Assembly: GCF_000217955.3 (NCBI RefSeq)
Contig: NZ_AFOY02000021.1
Span: 1-47,704, forward strand
Reading direction: 5' to 3'
Length of the DNA: 47,704 nucleotides
DNA from: Pseudomonas fluorescens HK44
GTDB lineage: Bacteria; Pseudomonadota; Gammaproteobacteria; Pseudomonadales; Pseudomonadaceae
The notes under the pieces are model-generated. The model saw only the letters and a program-made list of their open reading frames with translations. It had not been told where the DNA came from and did no database searches. The stretch's first letter is position 1. The number at the start of each line of letters is the position of its first letter. The translations under genes were made by a program, and so were the position numbers. Shown piece by piece: positions 35,633 through 44,794 of the stretch.

Positions 35633-36268
35633 ATGAAAAACCCTTATGCTCCCGGCTTCTGGTGCGCAATTGTCGCGCTGGTGCTGCTCTCGGCTACGTA
35701 TTTTTATGGCGTGATGCTGGCGCACCAGATTGATAAGGCTTTGATCTTTCTCGACAGTGCCAGTGCGCTGATCGGGGTGATGTCGATTGCAGTCGTCGCC
35801 TGGGCTTCGCTGCAAACCCGGCGGATCAAGAAAAAACAACTCGAACAAGGCAAGACCCTGGTGCTGATCTGGGACACCAAGGTGGCGTTGCGCCGGGTTG
35901 AAACGGTATTCGACCGGTATTTCTGGGGCAGTTACTGGCAACCGGGACGTACTTTTCAGGAAGTCATGGGCGAACTCACCGGCACTCCGCTGGAAAAAAG
36001 CCTCGAAGCCCTCAAAACCCAATGCCTGGCCCTCGACAAACAGGTCACCGATGAAGGCTGGCACTGGTTGAACAACGCCCGCGAACTGTCTGACGTGGCC
36101 AACGCCATGGCCCGCGAGCGCTATCAACTGGATTTCTGCGACCCACGCTCGGATTCACCGAATGGCGCGGTGATCAATCGGGATTTTGAAGTGCTGGTTT
36201 ATACGTGGACGGCACGGCTGAAAAGTTTTGATCATCAGCTGGATGAGATAGAGGTGCAGTATTCCTGA
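35633..36268 (+). CDS. Hypothetical membrane-anchored protein
   Basis: A 211-residue protein from ATG 35633, which has GGGGA upstream (an in-frame ATG lies at 35618). Two hydrophobic segments (FWCAIVALVLLSATYFYGVM and LIGVMSIAVVAWASL) are followed by a soluble helical part with conserved-looking Trp residues. I do not recognise the family. It lies 83 bp after the efflux operon on the same strand. Confidence 0.7.
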   Translation: MKNPYAPGFWCAIVALVLLSATYFYGVMLAHQIDKALIFLDSASALIGVMSIAVVAWASLQTRRIKKKQLEQGKTLVLIWDTKVALRRVETVFDRYFWGSYWQPGRTFQEVMGELTGTPLEKSLEALKTQCLALDKQVTDEGWHWLNNARELSDVANAMARERYQLDFCDPRSDSPNGAVINRDFEVLVYTWTARLKSFDHQLDEIEVQYS

Positions 36269-36292
36269 GCCGATGTTGGCAGGACCGCCGCC

Positions 36293-36317
36293 ATCGCGAG
36301 CAGGCTCGCTCCCACAT
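36293..36317. repeat. REP arm left of the insertion sequence
   Basis: ATCGCGAGCAGGCTCGCTCC-type REP arm. Its partner in opposite orientation is at 37714, on the other side of the IS110-family element. Confidence 0.8.
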
Positions 36318-36396
36318 CTATGGTTACCCCCTTTTCTGCAATACTGTTTTTGATGCGTGTTTGGCTTGCTTTCATCTATCCGGCGTCTGTGTGGGG

Positions 36397-36563
36397 TGGC
36401 AACCCCGCGCCTCGATGAGAATCGATGCCTAACGATCCTAATTATTCGAACGGCCTTTCAGCCGTGTGGGAGCTCAGGGTTGTCGTCAGGCCGGTTAGCC
36501 GTTCACGTCATCTGTTATCCAGCATCGCAAAACCAGGTGGGTGGTGCTCGGGTGACAGCAGGG
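36397..36563 (-). ncRNA. Candidate bridge-RNA region of the IS110-family element
   Basis: About 165 bp of non-coding sequence lie downstream of the transposase, where IS1111-type elements are reported to encode the bridge RNA. Hairpins are visible: GGGGT/ACCCC at 36393-36405 and ACGGC/GCCGT at 36450-36465. The guide loops could not be identified by eye. This is a position-based inference. Confidence 0.35.
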
Positions 36564-37589
36564 TCAGGCGTTCATCGCGGTTGGCCCTGCATCAAATTCA
36601 GTGTGGTGGGCAGCAATCGCCCAGGCGATCCTTGCCAGCTTGTTGGCCAGCGCGCAGACCACATGGTTGGAGTGATGGTGGGCCAATAGCTGCCGGACCC
36701 AGTCCGCCAGCCAGCCTTTCTGTCGGTCCAGTTGCATCAGGTAAACACGGGCACATTGGACAAGCAGGCGCCGCTGGTTGCGATCACCTCGCTTGCTGAT
36801 GCCCAGCAGGACGGTCTTGCCGCCCGTAGAATGCTGTTTGGGTATCAGCCCGATTGAGGCCGAATAGCCTCGGCCGCATTTGAACTGCTTGCCATCGCCC
36901 AATTCGGCAGCCAGGACGCTGGAGGTGATCGGGCCTACGCAGGGCATGGTCATCAAACGAGCCGCCAGATCATCTTCGGCGGCCTGGCATTCCACTTCCT
37001 TGTCCAGCGTCTTGATCTGCCCATCCAGATAGGTGAAGTGCTCCTGCAACCTCGTCAGAAGTTTTTTGATGGGCACAGGAATTGAACTCGCTTCAAGCCG
37101 AGCGGGCAGTTCTTTGATGGGCTTGAAGCCTGTGGCCAGACTGACGCCGACCTCCAAAAGCGCTGCGTGAATCCGATTGACGGTCGCGGTGCGCTCTTTG
37201 ATGAACGAATCGCGTGTCGAGTTGAGCATGGCCAGCAGCTGCTGAGCCTGGGTTTTGGGGTGTACAAAGCGCATTGTTGGACGAGTCGCCGCCTCGCAGA
37301 TCGCCTCGGCATCAGCGAAGTCGTTTTTGTTGCTTTTCACGTAAGGGCGTACGAGATGCGGGGCAATGAGCTTGGGCGTATGTCCCAGCTTCGCGACCTC
37401 CTGCGCCATGAAGTGGGCTCCGCCGCAGGCTTCCATCACAACGGTGCAGGGTTCGAGATTCATCAGGTGCTGCATGAGCGCCGCACGAGTAAACTTTTTG
37501 CGGTAAAGCTCATGACCACGATCATCTTGCGCGTGTAGATGGAAAGAGTGTTTTCCCAGATCGATGGCGGCAATAGCTACTTTGTTCAT
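36564..37589 (-). CDS. IS110-family transposase
   Basis: A 341-residue recombinase with the DEDD/RuvC-like N-terminal domain: AAIDLGKHSF (first Asp), VVMEACGGAHF (Glu) and KSNKNDFADAEAICEAA (Asp pair). The C-terminal Tnp20 domain (LMTMPCVGPITSSVLAAELG, GKTVLLGISKRGDRNQRRLL) carries the expected Ser region. The length is normal and no frameshift is seen, so it may be active. Confidence 0.95.
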   Translation of the reverse strand: MNKVAIAAIDLGKHSFHLHAQDDRGHELYRKKFTRAALMQHLMNLEPCTVVMEACGGAHFMAQEVAKLGHTPKLIAPHLVRPYVKSNKNDFADAEAICEAATRPTMRFVHPKTQAQQLLAMLNSTRDSFIKERTATVNRIHAALLEVGVSLATGFKPIKELPARLEASSIPVPIKKLLTRLQEHFTYLDGQIKTLDKEVECQAAEDDLAARLMTMPCVGPITSSVLAAELGDGKQFKCGRGYSASIGLIPKQHSTGGKTVLLGISKRGDRNQRRLLVQCARVYLMQLDRQKGWLADWVRQLLAHHHSNHVVCALANKLARIAWAIAAHHTEFDAGPTAMNA

Positions 37590-37713
37590 GGCAACGGTCT
37601 CCGATGAGCCCCCTGCGAAAGCTTAGTGGGCGATCACAGGGGGCGGCGGGGGTAGCCATTTCATTATTTGATACTCGGTGAACACAAAATTGTGGGGATC
37701 GACACGATCCAGT

Positions 37714-37734
37714 GTGTGCGAGCTTGCTCGCGAT
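37714..37734. repeat. REP arm right of the insertion sequence
   Basis: GTGTGCGAGCTTGCTCGCGAT, the inverted counterpart of the arm at 36293. A 6-bp hairpin (GGATCG-ACA-CGATCC, 37696-37710) lies just before it. Confidence 0.75.
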
Positions 37735-37803
37735 TGGCGGCGCAGCAGCCACCCTCGTCATGGCGTATATTCGGCGAACTCACCCTTTGCCTGCGCAGCC
37801 GCC

Positions 37804-38433
37804 ATGAAGCACACGCCCGACGACCTCAAACAGATCACCGCGACCACTCTGGGCCACTACGATCAGGTGGCCGAAAGTTTTCGTGAAGGCACACGCGACC
37901 ACGATGTCAGCCAGAACATCGACGCACTATTGCGGCACATTCAGGGCTCGGCGCCGTTCACCCTGCTCGATTTCGGCTGTGGCCCCGGCCGCGATTTGCA
38001 AACTTTCACCCGCATGGGCCACATCGCCATCGGCCTCGACGGTTCGGAGCGATTCGCCCAAATGGCCCGCGAGGACAGCGGCTGCGAGGTCTGGCAGCAA
38101 GACTTTCTGAAACTCGATCTGCCCGCCGAACGCTTCGACGGAATCTTCGCCAACGCAGTGCTGTTTCACGTTCCTGTTCAGGAATTGCCTCGGGTGCTGA
38201 AGCAGTTGCACGGGGCATTGAAGCCAGGCGGTGTGTTGTTCAGTTCGAATCCGCGCGGGGATAACCGCGAAGGCTGGAATGGCCCGCGATTTGGGGCGTA
38301 TCACGATCTGGCGGCGTGGCAAAAATTGCTGACAGCGGCAGGGTTTGTCGAGTTGGAGCATTACTACCGGCCGGCGGGATTGCCGAGGGATCAACAGCCT
38401 TGGTTGGCGAGTGTCTGGCGTAAAGCGGCGTAG
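37804..38433 (+). CDS. Class I SAM-dependent methyltransferase
   Basis: A 209-residue protein from ATG 37804 (a longer frame starts in the REP region). The SAM motif I is LLDFGCGPGRDL, followed by GLDGSERFAQMA (acidic loop), a DFLKLDLP motif and ALKPGGVLFSSNPRGDNREG. The substrate is unknown. It converges with the RND operon, with only 21 bp between stops. Confidence 0.9.
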   Translation: MKHTPDDLKQITATTLGHYDQVAESFREGTRDHDVSQNIDALLRHIQGSAPFTLLDFGCGPGRDLQTFTRMGHIAIGLDGSERFAQMAREDSGCEVWQQDFLKLDLPAERFDGIFANAVLFHVPVQELPRVLKQLHGALKPGGVLFSSNPRGDNREGWNGPRFGAYHDLAAWQKLLTAAGFVELEHYYRPAGLPRDQQPWLASVWRKAA

Positions 38434-38454
38434 CCTGTCAGGACGCTATCGCCG

Positions 38455-41400
38455 TTACTGCGCGATTTTCTTCGGCTCCTTGATCTTGTACCAGGCCACA
38501 TACAGCGCCGGCAGGAACAGCAGCGTCAGCAAGGTGGCGACGATGATCCCGCCAATCATCGCGTAGGCCATCGGCCCCCAGAACACTTCCCGGGCAATCG
38601 GGATCATGCCCATGCTCGCGGCTGCGGCAGTCAGCAGGATCGGCCGACGACGGTGTTCGGTAGCTTGCACCACGGCGTCCCACGGTGAGAGGCCGCTGTG
38701 CTCGAATTCTTCGATCTGGGTCACCAGAATCACCGAGTTGCGGATGATGATACCGATCAGCGCGAGGATCCCGAGAATCGCCACGAAGCCCATCGGCGTC
38801 CCCGACGGAACCAGCGCCAACACCACGCCGATCAAGCCCAGCGGCGCGACACTCGCCACCAGAAACAGCTTCTGCACGCTGTGCAATTGGATCATCAGGA
38901 ACGTCGCCATCAAAAACAGCATCAACGGCAAGACTTTGGCGATTGGCCCCTGAGCCTTGCTACTGGACTCGACCGTACCACCGGTGGCGACTGAGTAGCC
39001 CGCTGGCAAGCCTTCGGCAAACGAGTCGATTTGCGTCTTGAGCAACTTCACCAGATCCGTCGGCTGGATCTCATCGCGCACCGCCGCCTTGATGGTGATG
39101 GTGGGTTTGCGGTCGCGCCGCCAGACCAGCGGTTGCTCCAGCTCATAACGCACCGTGGCAAAGGCCAGCAGCGGAATCGACGTCCCGCCCGGTGTAACGA
39201 TCTGCAGGTTCTGCAGGGTTTCCGGTGTCCCCCGCTCGGCATCCACGGCGCGCCCGATCACGTTGATCAGGTAGATATCATCGTCAACCTGAGTCACCGT
39301 CGAACCACTGACGATGCTGTTCATCAGGTTCGCCACGTCCTCGGACGACAGCCCGAGTTGCCGCGCCTTGTCTTGGGCGATGTCGATGCGCAGCACCTTG
39401 CCCGGCTCGTTCCAGTCGAAAATGATCTCGCCGATGTGCGGGCTCTTGTCCAGTTCGCTGGCCAGATCGATGGCGTGCTTGCGCACCTGATCGACGTCCT
39501 TGCCACTGACCCGGTACTGGATCGGACGCCCCACCGGAGGACCCATTTCCAGAGCCTGCACGTAGCTGCCGATGCCCACGAAGTCCTTGCGCAGGCGCTC
39601 GCGCAGGCGCTCGCTGAGCACCTGCCGTGACTCGAAGTTCTTGCTGACGATCACCAACTGCGCGTAGTAGGGGTTCTGCAATTGCTGGTCGAGCGGCAGG
39701 TAGAAACGGATCGCGCCCTGGCCGATGTAAGTGCTCCAGCGCACGATATCCGGATCGCCCTTGAGGGTTGCTTCGAGACGGTCAACAGCCTTGCGGGTTT
39801 CAGCCATCGAGGCGTTTTGCGGCAGGTTCAGGTCGACGAGGATTTCCGGGCGATCCGACGACGGGAAGAACTGGTTCTGCACGAAACGCATGCAAAACAC
39901 TGCCAGCAGGAAACACAGCACCGTGATGCCAATGGCCCACCAGCGGTTGCGCATGCTCCACAACAAGCCACTGTTGAAGGCCTTGCCGATGCGTCCGGGC
40001 TCCGCGTCATGCGGTTTCACATTGGCGCTGAGGATGTGCACGCCGATCACCGGAGCGAACAGCACCGCGACAATCCACGACACAATCATCGCCACGGCGA
40101 TGACCGCAAACAAGGTGAAGGTGTATTCACCGGCGGAACTGGCATTCAGGCCAATCGGCACGAAGCCTGCGACCGTCACCAGGGTTCCGGTGAGCATCGG
40201 AAACGCGGTCGAGGTGTAGGCGAAGGTTGCCGCCTGCGCCTTGGTTTCCCCCATTTCCAGACGCGTGACCATCATCTCGACGGTAATCATCGCGTCGTCC
40301 ACCAACAACCCGAGGGCGATGATCAACGCACCGAGAGAGATCCGTTGCATGGTGATGCCGCTGTATTCCATGAACACAAAGACCATTGCCAGCACCAGCG
40401 GAATCGAACAGGCCACCACCAGTCCGGCACGCACGCCGAGGCTGATGAAGCTGACTACCAACACGATGATGACGGCTTCGAACAACGCGCTGGTGAAGCC
40501 ACCAACCGCCTCTTCCACCACCTGGGCCTGGTCCGAGACCATGTGTATGCCGACGCCCACAGGCAGGTCGGCGGTGAGCTGGGTCATGCGCTCGTGTAGC
40601 GCCTTGCCGAACACCTGAATGTTACCGCCCGCCTTCATGTTTATGGCCAGGCCTATGGCCGGTTGACCGTTGAAGCGGAACATCGGTGAGGCCGGGTCGA
40701 CGTAACCGCGACTGATGTCTGCAATATCGGCCAGGCGGTAGAAACGGTCATTGAGCCGCAGGTTGACCGCTTCCAGGTCTTTCTCCGAGGCGAACTGCCC
40801 GGAGGTACGCACGGAAATGCGCTCGGGACCGGCCTCGATAACCCCGGCCGGCGTCACCGCGTTCTGCGCTTGCAGGCTCTGTACCACCTGACGCTGGTCG
40901 ATGCCGAGCGCCGCCAGTTTACGGGTGGAGAAGTTCAGGTAGAGCACTTCATTCTGCTGGCCGACCATCTCGATCTTGCCCAGCCCCGGTACGCTGCGAA
41001 TTTCGATGCGGGCCTGCTCGACGTAGTCGCGCAACTGGCGCATCGACAGACCATCGGCGGTGAAGGCGTAGATCGACCCGTAGACATCACCGAACTCGTC
41101 GTTGAACGACGGCCCCTGAATGCCCGGGGGGAAAGAGCCGCGAATGTCACTGATCTTCTTGCGCACCTGGTACCAGATATCCGGGATGACCTTGGCAGGC
41201 GTGGTGTCCAGCAGATAGACGTAAACGGTGGATTCACCTGGCCGGGTGTAGCTTTTCACGTAATCGAGCGAGTCGAGCTCTTCGAGCTTTTTCTCGATAC
41301 GGTCAGTGACCTGCTTGAGGGTTTCTTCCTGGGTCGCGCCCGGCCAGCGGGTCTGGATCACCATGGTTTTGGTGGCAAACGTAGGGTCTTCCTCTCGCCC

Positions 41401-41508
41401 CAGGTTGAGGTACGAGAACACCCCCATCAGCAAAGCGACGAACATCAGGTACCCGATGAAGGACTGATGCTTGAGGGCCCATTCGGATAAGTTGAAGCTC
41501 CCTTTCAT
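38455..41508 (-). CDS. RND efflux pump inner membrane permease (TriC-like)
   Basis: A 1017-residue protein with the RND layout: one N-terminal helix, a large periplasmic loop with porter and docking regions, a helix block holding the proton-relay motif LIIALGLLVDDAMITVEMM, and the same pattern in the second half. It forms an operon with two adaptor genes, which is the arrangement of the P. aeruginosa triclosan pump TriABC. I use the name by analogy only. The start overlaps the adaptor stop by 4 bp. Confidence 0.93.
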   Translation of the reverse strand: MKGSFNLSEWALKHQSFIGYLMFVALLMGVFSYLNLGREEDPTFATKTMVIQTRWPGATQEETLKQVTDRIEKKLEELDSLDYVKSYTRPGESTVYVYLLDTTPAKVIPDIWYQVRKKISDIRGSFPPGIQGPSFNDEFGDVYGSIYAFTADGLSMRQLRDYVEQARIEIRSVPGLGKIEMVGQQNEVLYLNFSTRKLAALGIDQRQVVQSLQAQNAVTPAGVIEAGPERISVRTSGQFASEKDLEAVNLRLNDRFYRLADIADISRGYVDPASPMFRFNGQPAIGLAINMKAGGNIQVFGKALHERMTQLTADLPVGVGIHMVSDQAQVVEEAVGGFTSALFEAVIIVLVVSFISLGVRAGLVVACSIPLVLAMVFVFMEYSGITMQRISLGALIIALGLLVDDAMITVEMMVTRLEMGETKAQAATFAYTSTAFPMLTGTLVTVAGFVPIGLNASSAGEYTFTLFAVIAVAMIVSWIVAVLFAPVIGVHILSANVKPHDAEPGRIGKAFNSGLLWSMRNRWWAIGITVLCFLLAVFCMRFVQNQFFPSSDRPEILVDLNLPQNASMAETRKAVDRLEATLKGDPDIVRWSTYIGQGAIRFYLPLDQQLQNPYYAQLVIVSKNFESRQVLSERLRERLRKDFVGIGSYVQALEMGPPVGRPIQYRVSGKDVDQVRKHAIDLASELDKSPHIGEIIFDWNEPGKVLRIDIAQDKARQLGLSSEDVANLMNSIVSGSTVTQVDDDIYLINVIGRAVDAERGTPETLQNLQIVTPGGTSIPLLAFATVRYELEQPLVWRRDRKPTITIKAAVRDEIQPTDLVKLLKTQIDSFAEGLPAGYSVATGGTVESSSKAQGPIAKVLPLMLFLMATFLMIQLHSVQKLFLVASVAPLGLIGVVLALVPSGTPMGFVAILGILALIGIIIRNSVILVTQIEEFEHSGLSPWDAVVQATEHRRRPILLTAAAASMGMIPIAREVFWGPMAYAMIGGIIVATLLTLLFLPALYVAWYKIKEPKKIAQ

Positions 41509-42575
41509 CGCGGGCTGTCCTCGTCGACTTTGACTTTCTGCCCCGGTTTGAGGCTGTTCACACCGGCGCTGACCACTCGCTCACCGCTTTTGACTCCGTG
41601 CCCGACAATCACGCTGTCAGCGCCACGACTGAGCACCGTGACGTCTCGCGGGGAAACGGTCAGGGTCTGTTTGTCGATCACCCAGATTCGCGGTTTTCCG
41701 TCGATTTCCTGCAAGGCTGTCAGTGGTAACTCGATACGCGGCTCAACGGTCGAGCTCAAGGTCACGCTGATCGCCGTGCCGAGACGAAAGCCCCGTGGTG
41801 TCTCGGCCAGGGTCAGACGGGCGCGGCGGGTACGGGTCGCGCTTTGCGCCTGCGGCTCGATCTCGCGGATGATGGCCGTGGTGTGGATACTCGGATCAAG
41901 TTGCGCAGCCACTTCAAACACAACGTCGGTGGGCAACTGCTCGGCGAGACCCGCTGGCAGATCGATCACCGCTTCCTTGATGTCCGGCCGCGCCAGCGTC
42001 ACCACTTGCTGCCCCGCCGTCACCACTTGTCCAGCCTCGGCGTTCCAGGCCGTCACGATCGCGGCGTGATCGGTACGCAGTTCGGTGTAATTGAGCTGGT
42101 CCCTGGCCTGACTGACCGCCGCCTTGGCCTGGTCCAGTGAAGCCTGGGTGGTTTTCAGGTTGGTCTGGGCGATGTCCAACTGCGCCTGAGCGCCCACCCC
42201 CTTGTTGAACAGTTCCTGCTGACGGCGTGCACTGGCCCTGGCATTGATCAGCAGCGCCTCGACCTTCGCCTGATCGCCTTGGGCGGCACGTAACTGGTTC
42301 TGCTGATCGGTCGGATCGAGGGTTGCCAGCAACGCACCCTTCCGGACCTCGCTGCCGACATCAACATTGCGGCTGGCAATACGTCCCGGCACACGAAAAC
42401 CGATGTTGCTTTCGAAGCGCGCCTGAATGCTCCCGGCAAAACGCCCGAGGTCTTGCTGGTCAAAAGACTGCACTTCGATCGACAGCACCGGCCGCACAGG
42501 TTCCGGTGGTGCTTCCTTTTTCGAGCAGGCGGCCAACAACAGCCCCGCCGACAACAGCAGCAACACGCGCTTCAT
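41505..42575 (-). CDS. RND periplasmic adaptor lipoprotein, second of two (TriB-like)
   Basis: A 356-residue lipoprotein from ATG 42575 (VLLLLSAGLLLAACSKK); a longer frame upstream is an overlap artefact. It has lipoyl halves (NIGFRVPGRIASRNVDVGSE and TAWNAEAGQVVTAG), a hairpin with DQAKAAVSQARDQLNYTEL, and a membrane-proximal domain ending LKPGQKVKVDEDSPR. It overlaps the first adaptor by 4 bp. Confidence 0.92.
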   Translation of the reverse strand: MKRVLLLLSAGLLLAACSKKEAPPEPVRPVLSIEVQSFDQQDLGRFAGSIQARFESNIGFRVPGRIASRNVDVGSEVRKGALLATLDPTDQQNQLRAAQGDQAKVEALLINARASARRQQELFNKGVGAQAQLDIAQTNLKTTQASLDQAKAAVSQARDQLNYTELRTDHAAIVTAWNAEAGQVVTAGQQVVTLARPDIKEAVIDLPAGLAEQLPTDVVFEVAAQLDPSIHTTAIIREIEPQAQSATRTRRARLTLAETPRGFRLGTAISVTLSSTVEPRIELPLTALQEIDGKPRIWVIDKQTLTVSPRDVTVLSRGADSVIVGHGVKSGERVVSAGVNSLKPGQKVKVDEDSPR

Positions 42576-43672
42576 GGCTGGGCTCCCGTCGAACCTTCGG
42601 CGGGCGGTGTAACGATCTCTACCAACACGTCGGGGTGCAACAACTGACCGCCGGCAGTGACGACTTTCTCGCCGCCGTTCAGGCCTTCGCTGATGATCAC
42701 GTTGCCGGTCAGGTAGCGTCCCACCTTGACGGTCTGCAGCTGTGCCTTGCCATTGGCATCCACCCGCCACACGGCCGGATCGCTGAGGTTCTTGGTCAGT
42801 GCTGCCCAGGGCAACTCGATCACAGACTTGCCCGGCACCTTGGCCGTGGCACTGACCACCGAGCCCAGTTGCATGCCTTCGGGCAATGCACTGAGGGTGA
42901 CCTTGACCTGCACCGTACCGGTTTGCGCCGACACCGCCGGGGTGATTTCGCGCACCGTGCCGGTGGTGTGGATCGTCGGGTTATCGAGCAGGCTGACCAC
43001 CACCGACCGATCCGATGGCGGCGCGCTCAACAGCGATTCATAGACATTGAACACCGCGTCACGCTCGCCATCCCGGGCCAGGCTGAAAATCGGCACTGTG
43101 GCCTGCACCACCTGGCCGACTTCAGCCTGACGCGCGGTGATCACGCCGGGCGCGTCGGCAACCAGCGCGGTGTAACTGAGCTGCTCGCGGGCATTGGCCA
43201 ACTGCGCCTGCGCTGCGCTCAAGGCGCTCTGGCTGCTGCGCAATGCAGCCTGGGCAGAATCGTATTCGCTTTGGCTGGTGTAGCCCTTGGGCAGGAGTTT
43301 TTGCTGGCGGACGAACGCGGCAGCGCTCTGTTTGACCCGCGCCTGCTCGGCAACCACCTGGGCGTGGGCCGAGTCAACGCTGGTCTGCAGGTCTTTCGGG
43401 TCGAGCCTGGCCAATACCTGTTTGGCGGAAACCCGATCGCCGACATCCACCATGCGCTGGATGATCTTGCCGGCAACGCGAAACGACAACTCGGTCTGAA
43501 CCCGCGCCTGAACATCCCCGGTCAGGGTCACCGAAGCGGCGAAATGGGTCGGTTGAACCTCTTGCACAAACACCCGTGGGCGCTCCTTTTCGACCGGCTT
43601 TTTATCGCCGCACGCGGCCAGCAGGGCAAACAGGCTCAGGCCAACGATACATTTCAATCCGGGACCAGCCAT
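42572..43672 (-). CDS. RND periplasmic adaptor lipoprotein, first of two (TriA-like)
   Basis: A 366-residue lipoprotein (LSLFALLAACGDKK) with AGGAG upstream of the ATG. It carries lipoyl halves (ELSFRVAGKIIQRMVDVGDR and VADAPGVITARQAEVG), a hairpin and a barrel. Two different adaptors for one RND permease is a feature of TriABC-type pumps. The outer membrane partner is not in the operon. Confidence 0.92.
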   Translation of the reverse strand: MAGPGLKCIVGLSLFALLAACGDKKPVEKERPRVFVQEVQPTHFAASVTLTGDVQARVQTELSFRVAGKIIQRMVDVGDRVSAKQVLARLDPKDLQTSVDSAHAQVVAEQARVKQSAAAFVRQQKLLPKGYTSQSEYDSAQAALRSSQSALSAAQAQLANAREQLSYTALVADAPGVITARQAEVGQVVQATVPIFSLARDGERDAVFNVYESLLSAPPSDRSVVVSLLDNPTIHTTGTVREITPAVSAQTGTVQVKVTLSALPEGMQLGSVVSATAKVPGKSVIELPWAALTKNLSDPAVWRVDANGKAQLQTVKVGRYLTGNVIISEGLNGGEKVVTAGGQLLHPDVLVEIVTPPAEGSTGAQP

Positions 43673-43829
43673 GCAAGCTCCTTTGCGTGATACGGGCGGA
43701 CACGTGACGGTACGACTGAGAGCTTAGATCAGGGCTCCAGCGCTGCACGGCAACAACTGCACACATTCAGAAATCATCGCGTTATCGACAGTAAGGCACA
43801 CTGCCGGGCAACACAGCAGGAGCTCCCGG

Positions 43830-44696
43830 ATGCTCAAAACCCTCGCGGTGGCCAATTACCGCTCGATCAATAAATTGGTGATCCCGCTCGGGCGCCTGAA
43901 TCTCATCACCGGGCCCAATGGCAGCGGCAAGTCCAACCTCTACCGCGCTCTGCGGCTATTGGCCGAAACCGCTCAGAGCGGTGTGGTTAACGCACTCGCG
44001 CGCGAGGGTGGTCTGGCCTCGACTTTCTGGGCCGGTCCGGAAAACATCAGCCGGCGCATGCGCAACGGTGAGGTGGCCGTCGAGGCCTCCGTGCGCCAGT
44101 CGCCCAAGCGCTTGCGGCTGGGCTTTGCCAGTGAAGACTTCAGTTATGCAATCGCCCTGGGCCTGCCGGAACTGTCGCACTCAGCGTTTTCCCTGGACCC
44201 GGAAATCAAGCGTGAATGTATCTGGTCAGGGCCGCTGTACCGCCCGGCCAGCCTGTTGGTCAATCGCATCGGCCCGATGATTCGCTCGCGGGTCGAACGC
44301 GATTGGGATGTGCTGGCCCAGCACACGCCGGTCTTCGACAGCCTGTTCGATCAGGAAGGGTTGTTGCGGCCGCTGTCCGCCGCCGAGCTGTCGGACGGGA
44401 CCTTGCGTTACTTGCTGCTGATCGCCGCTCTGCTGACGCCAAGACCGCCGACGCTGATGGTGCTCAACGAGCCGGAAACCAGCCTGCATCCGGACCTGCT
44501 GCCGGCATTGGCACGGCTAATCGTCCGCGCCTCGGAGCAGTGTCAGGTGTGGGTGGTGTCCCACGCCAGCCGCTTGATCGCGGCGTTGCAGCAAGCCCCC
44601 GAATGCAACGCCATCGTGCTGGAGAAAAATTTCGGCCAGACCGGGATTGTTGGTCAGGGGATGCTGGACGAGCCGGCGTGGAACTGGCCGGATTGA
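43830..44696 (+). CDS. AAA (SMC/ABC-like) ATPase, seemingly with internal deletion
   Basis: A 288-residue protein with Walker A GPNGSGKS (28-35), an ABC signature region (LSAAELSDGTLRYLLLI), Walker B LMVLNEPETSLHPDLLP and a switch VVSHASRL. It ends GMLDEPAWNWPD. The stretch between the N-lobe and the signature is short: FDSLFDQ joins EGLLRPL at about residue 175. As I recall, relatives in Pseudomonas have roughly 90 more residues here, so this copy appears to have an in-frame deletion. It is divergent from the RND operon. Function unknown. Confidence 0.85.
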   Translation: MLKTLAVANYRSINKLVIPLGRLNLITGPNGSGKSNLYRALRLLAETAQSGVVNALAREGGLASTFWAGPENISRRMRNGEVAVEASVRQSPKRLRLGFASEDFSYAIALGLPELSHSAFSLDPEIKRECIWSGPLYRPASLLVNRIGPMIRSRVERDWDVLAQHTPVFDSLFDQEGLLRPLSAAELSDGTLRYLLLIAALLTPRPPTLMVLNEPETSLHPDLLPALARLIVRASEQCQVWVVSHASRLIAALQQAPECNAIVLEKNFGQTGIVGQGMLDEPAWNWPD

Positions 44697-44736
44697 CTCG
44701 AAAAGCTGCGATCTTTTGATTTTCGCGTGCAATAAA

Positions 44737-44767
44737 AACGCCGACGCTATCGAAAGCCGTCGGCGTT
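44737..44767 (-). terminator. Rho-independent terminator of metQ
   Basis: AACGCCGACG (44737-44746) pairs with CGTCGGCGTT (44758-44767). Read on the minus strand, TTTTTATT follows the stem. It lies 28 bp beyond the metQ stop and may also serve the convergent ATPase gene. Confidence 0.8.
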
Positions 44768-44794
44768 GAAACCTCAAAAGGGTTTACCGCTCAA

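Larger units (their letters stand above)
36390..37665 (-). mobile_element. IS110-family element (IS1111-like), ends approximate
   Basis: The transposase gene is bounded by imperfect subterminal inverted repeats: TGGCAACCCCGCGCC at 36397-36411 and the complementary GGCGGCGGGGGTAGCCA at 37642-37658. IS1111-type members carry such subterminal repeats and no classical terminal repeats, and often sit in or near REP sequences in Pseudomonas. The element lies between two REP arms. Exact ends and target core cannot be fixed without a second copy or an empty site. Confidence 0.75.

Noticed and set aside
37696..37710. GGATCG-ACA-CGATCC hairpin as a terminator
   Set aside because: No T-run follows and no gene ends there; it may be part of the REP or IS flank.
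42323..43690. 455-codon open frame on the + strand opposite the RND adaptor genes
   Set aside because: Shadow of two well-defined lipoprotein adaptors; no domain or ribosome site.
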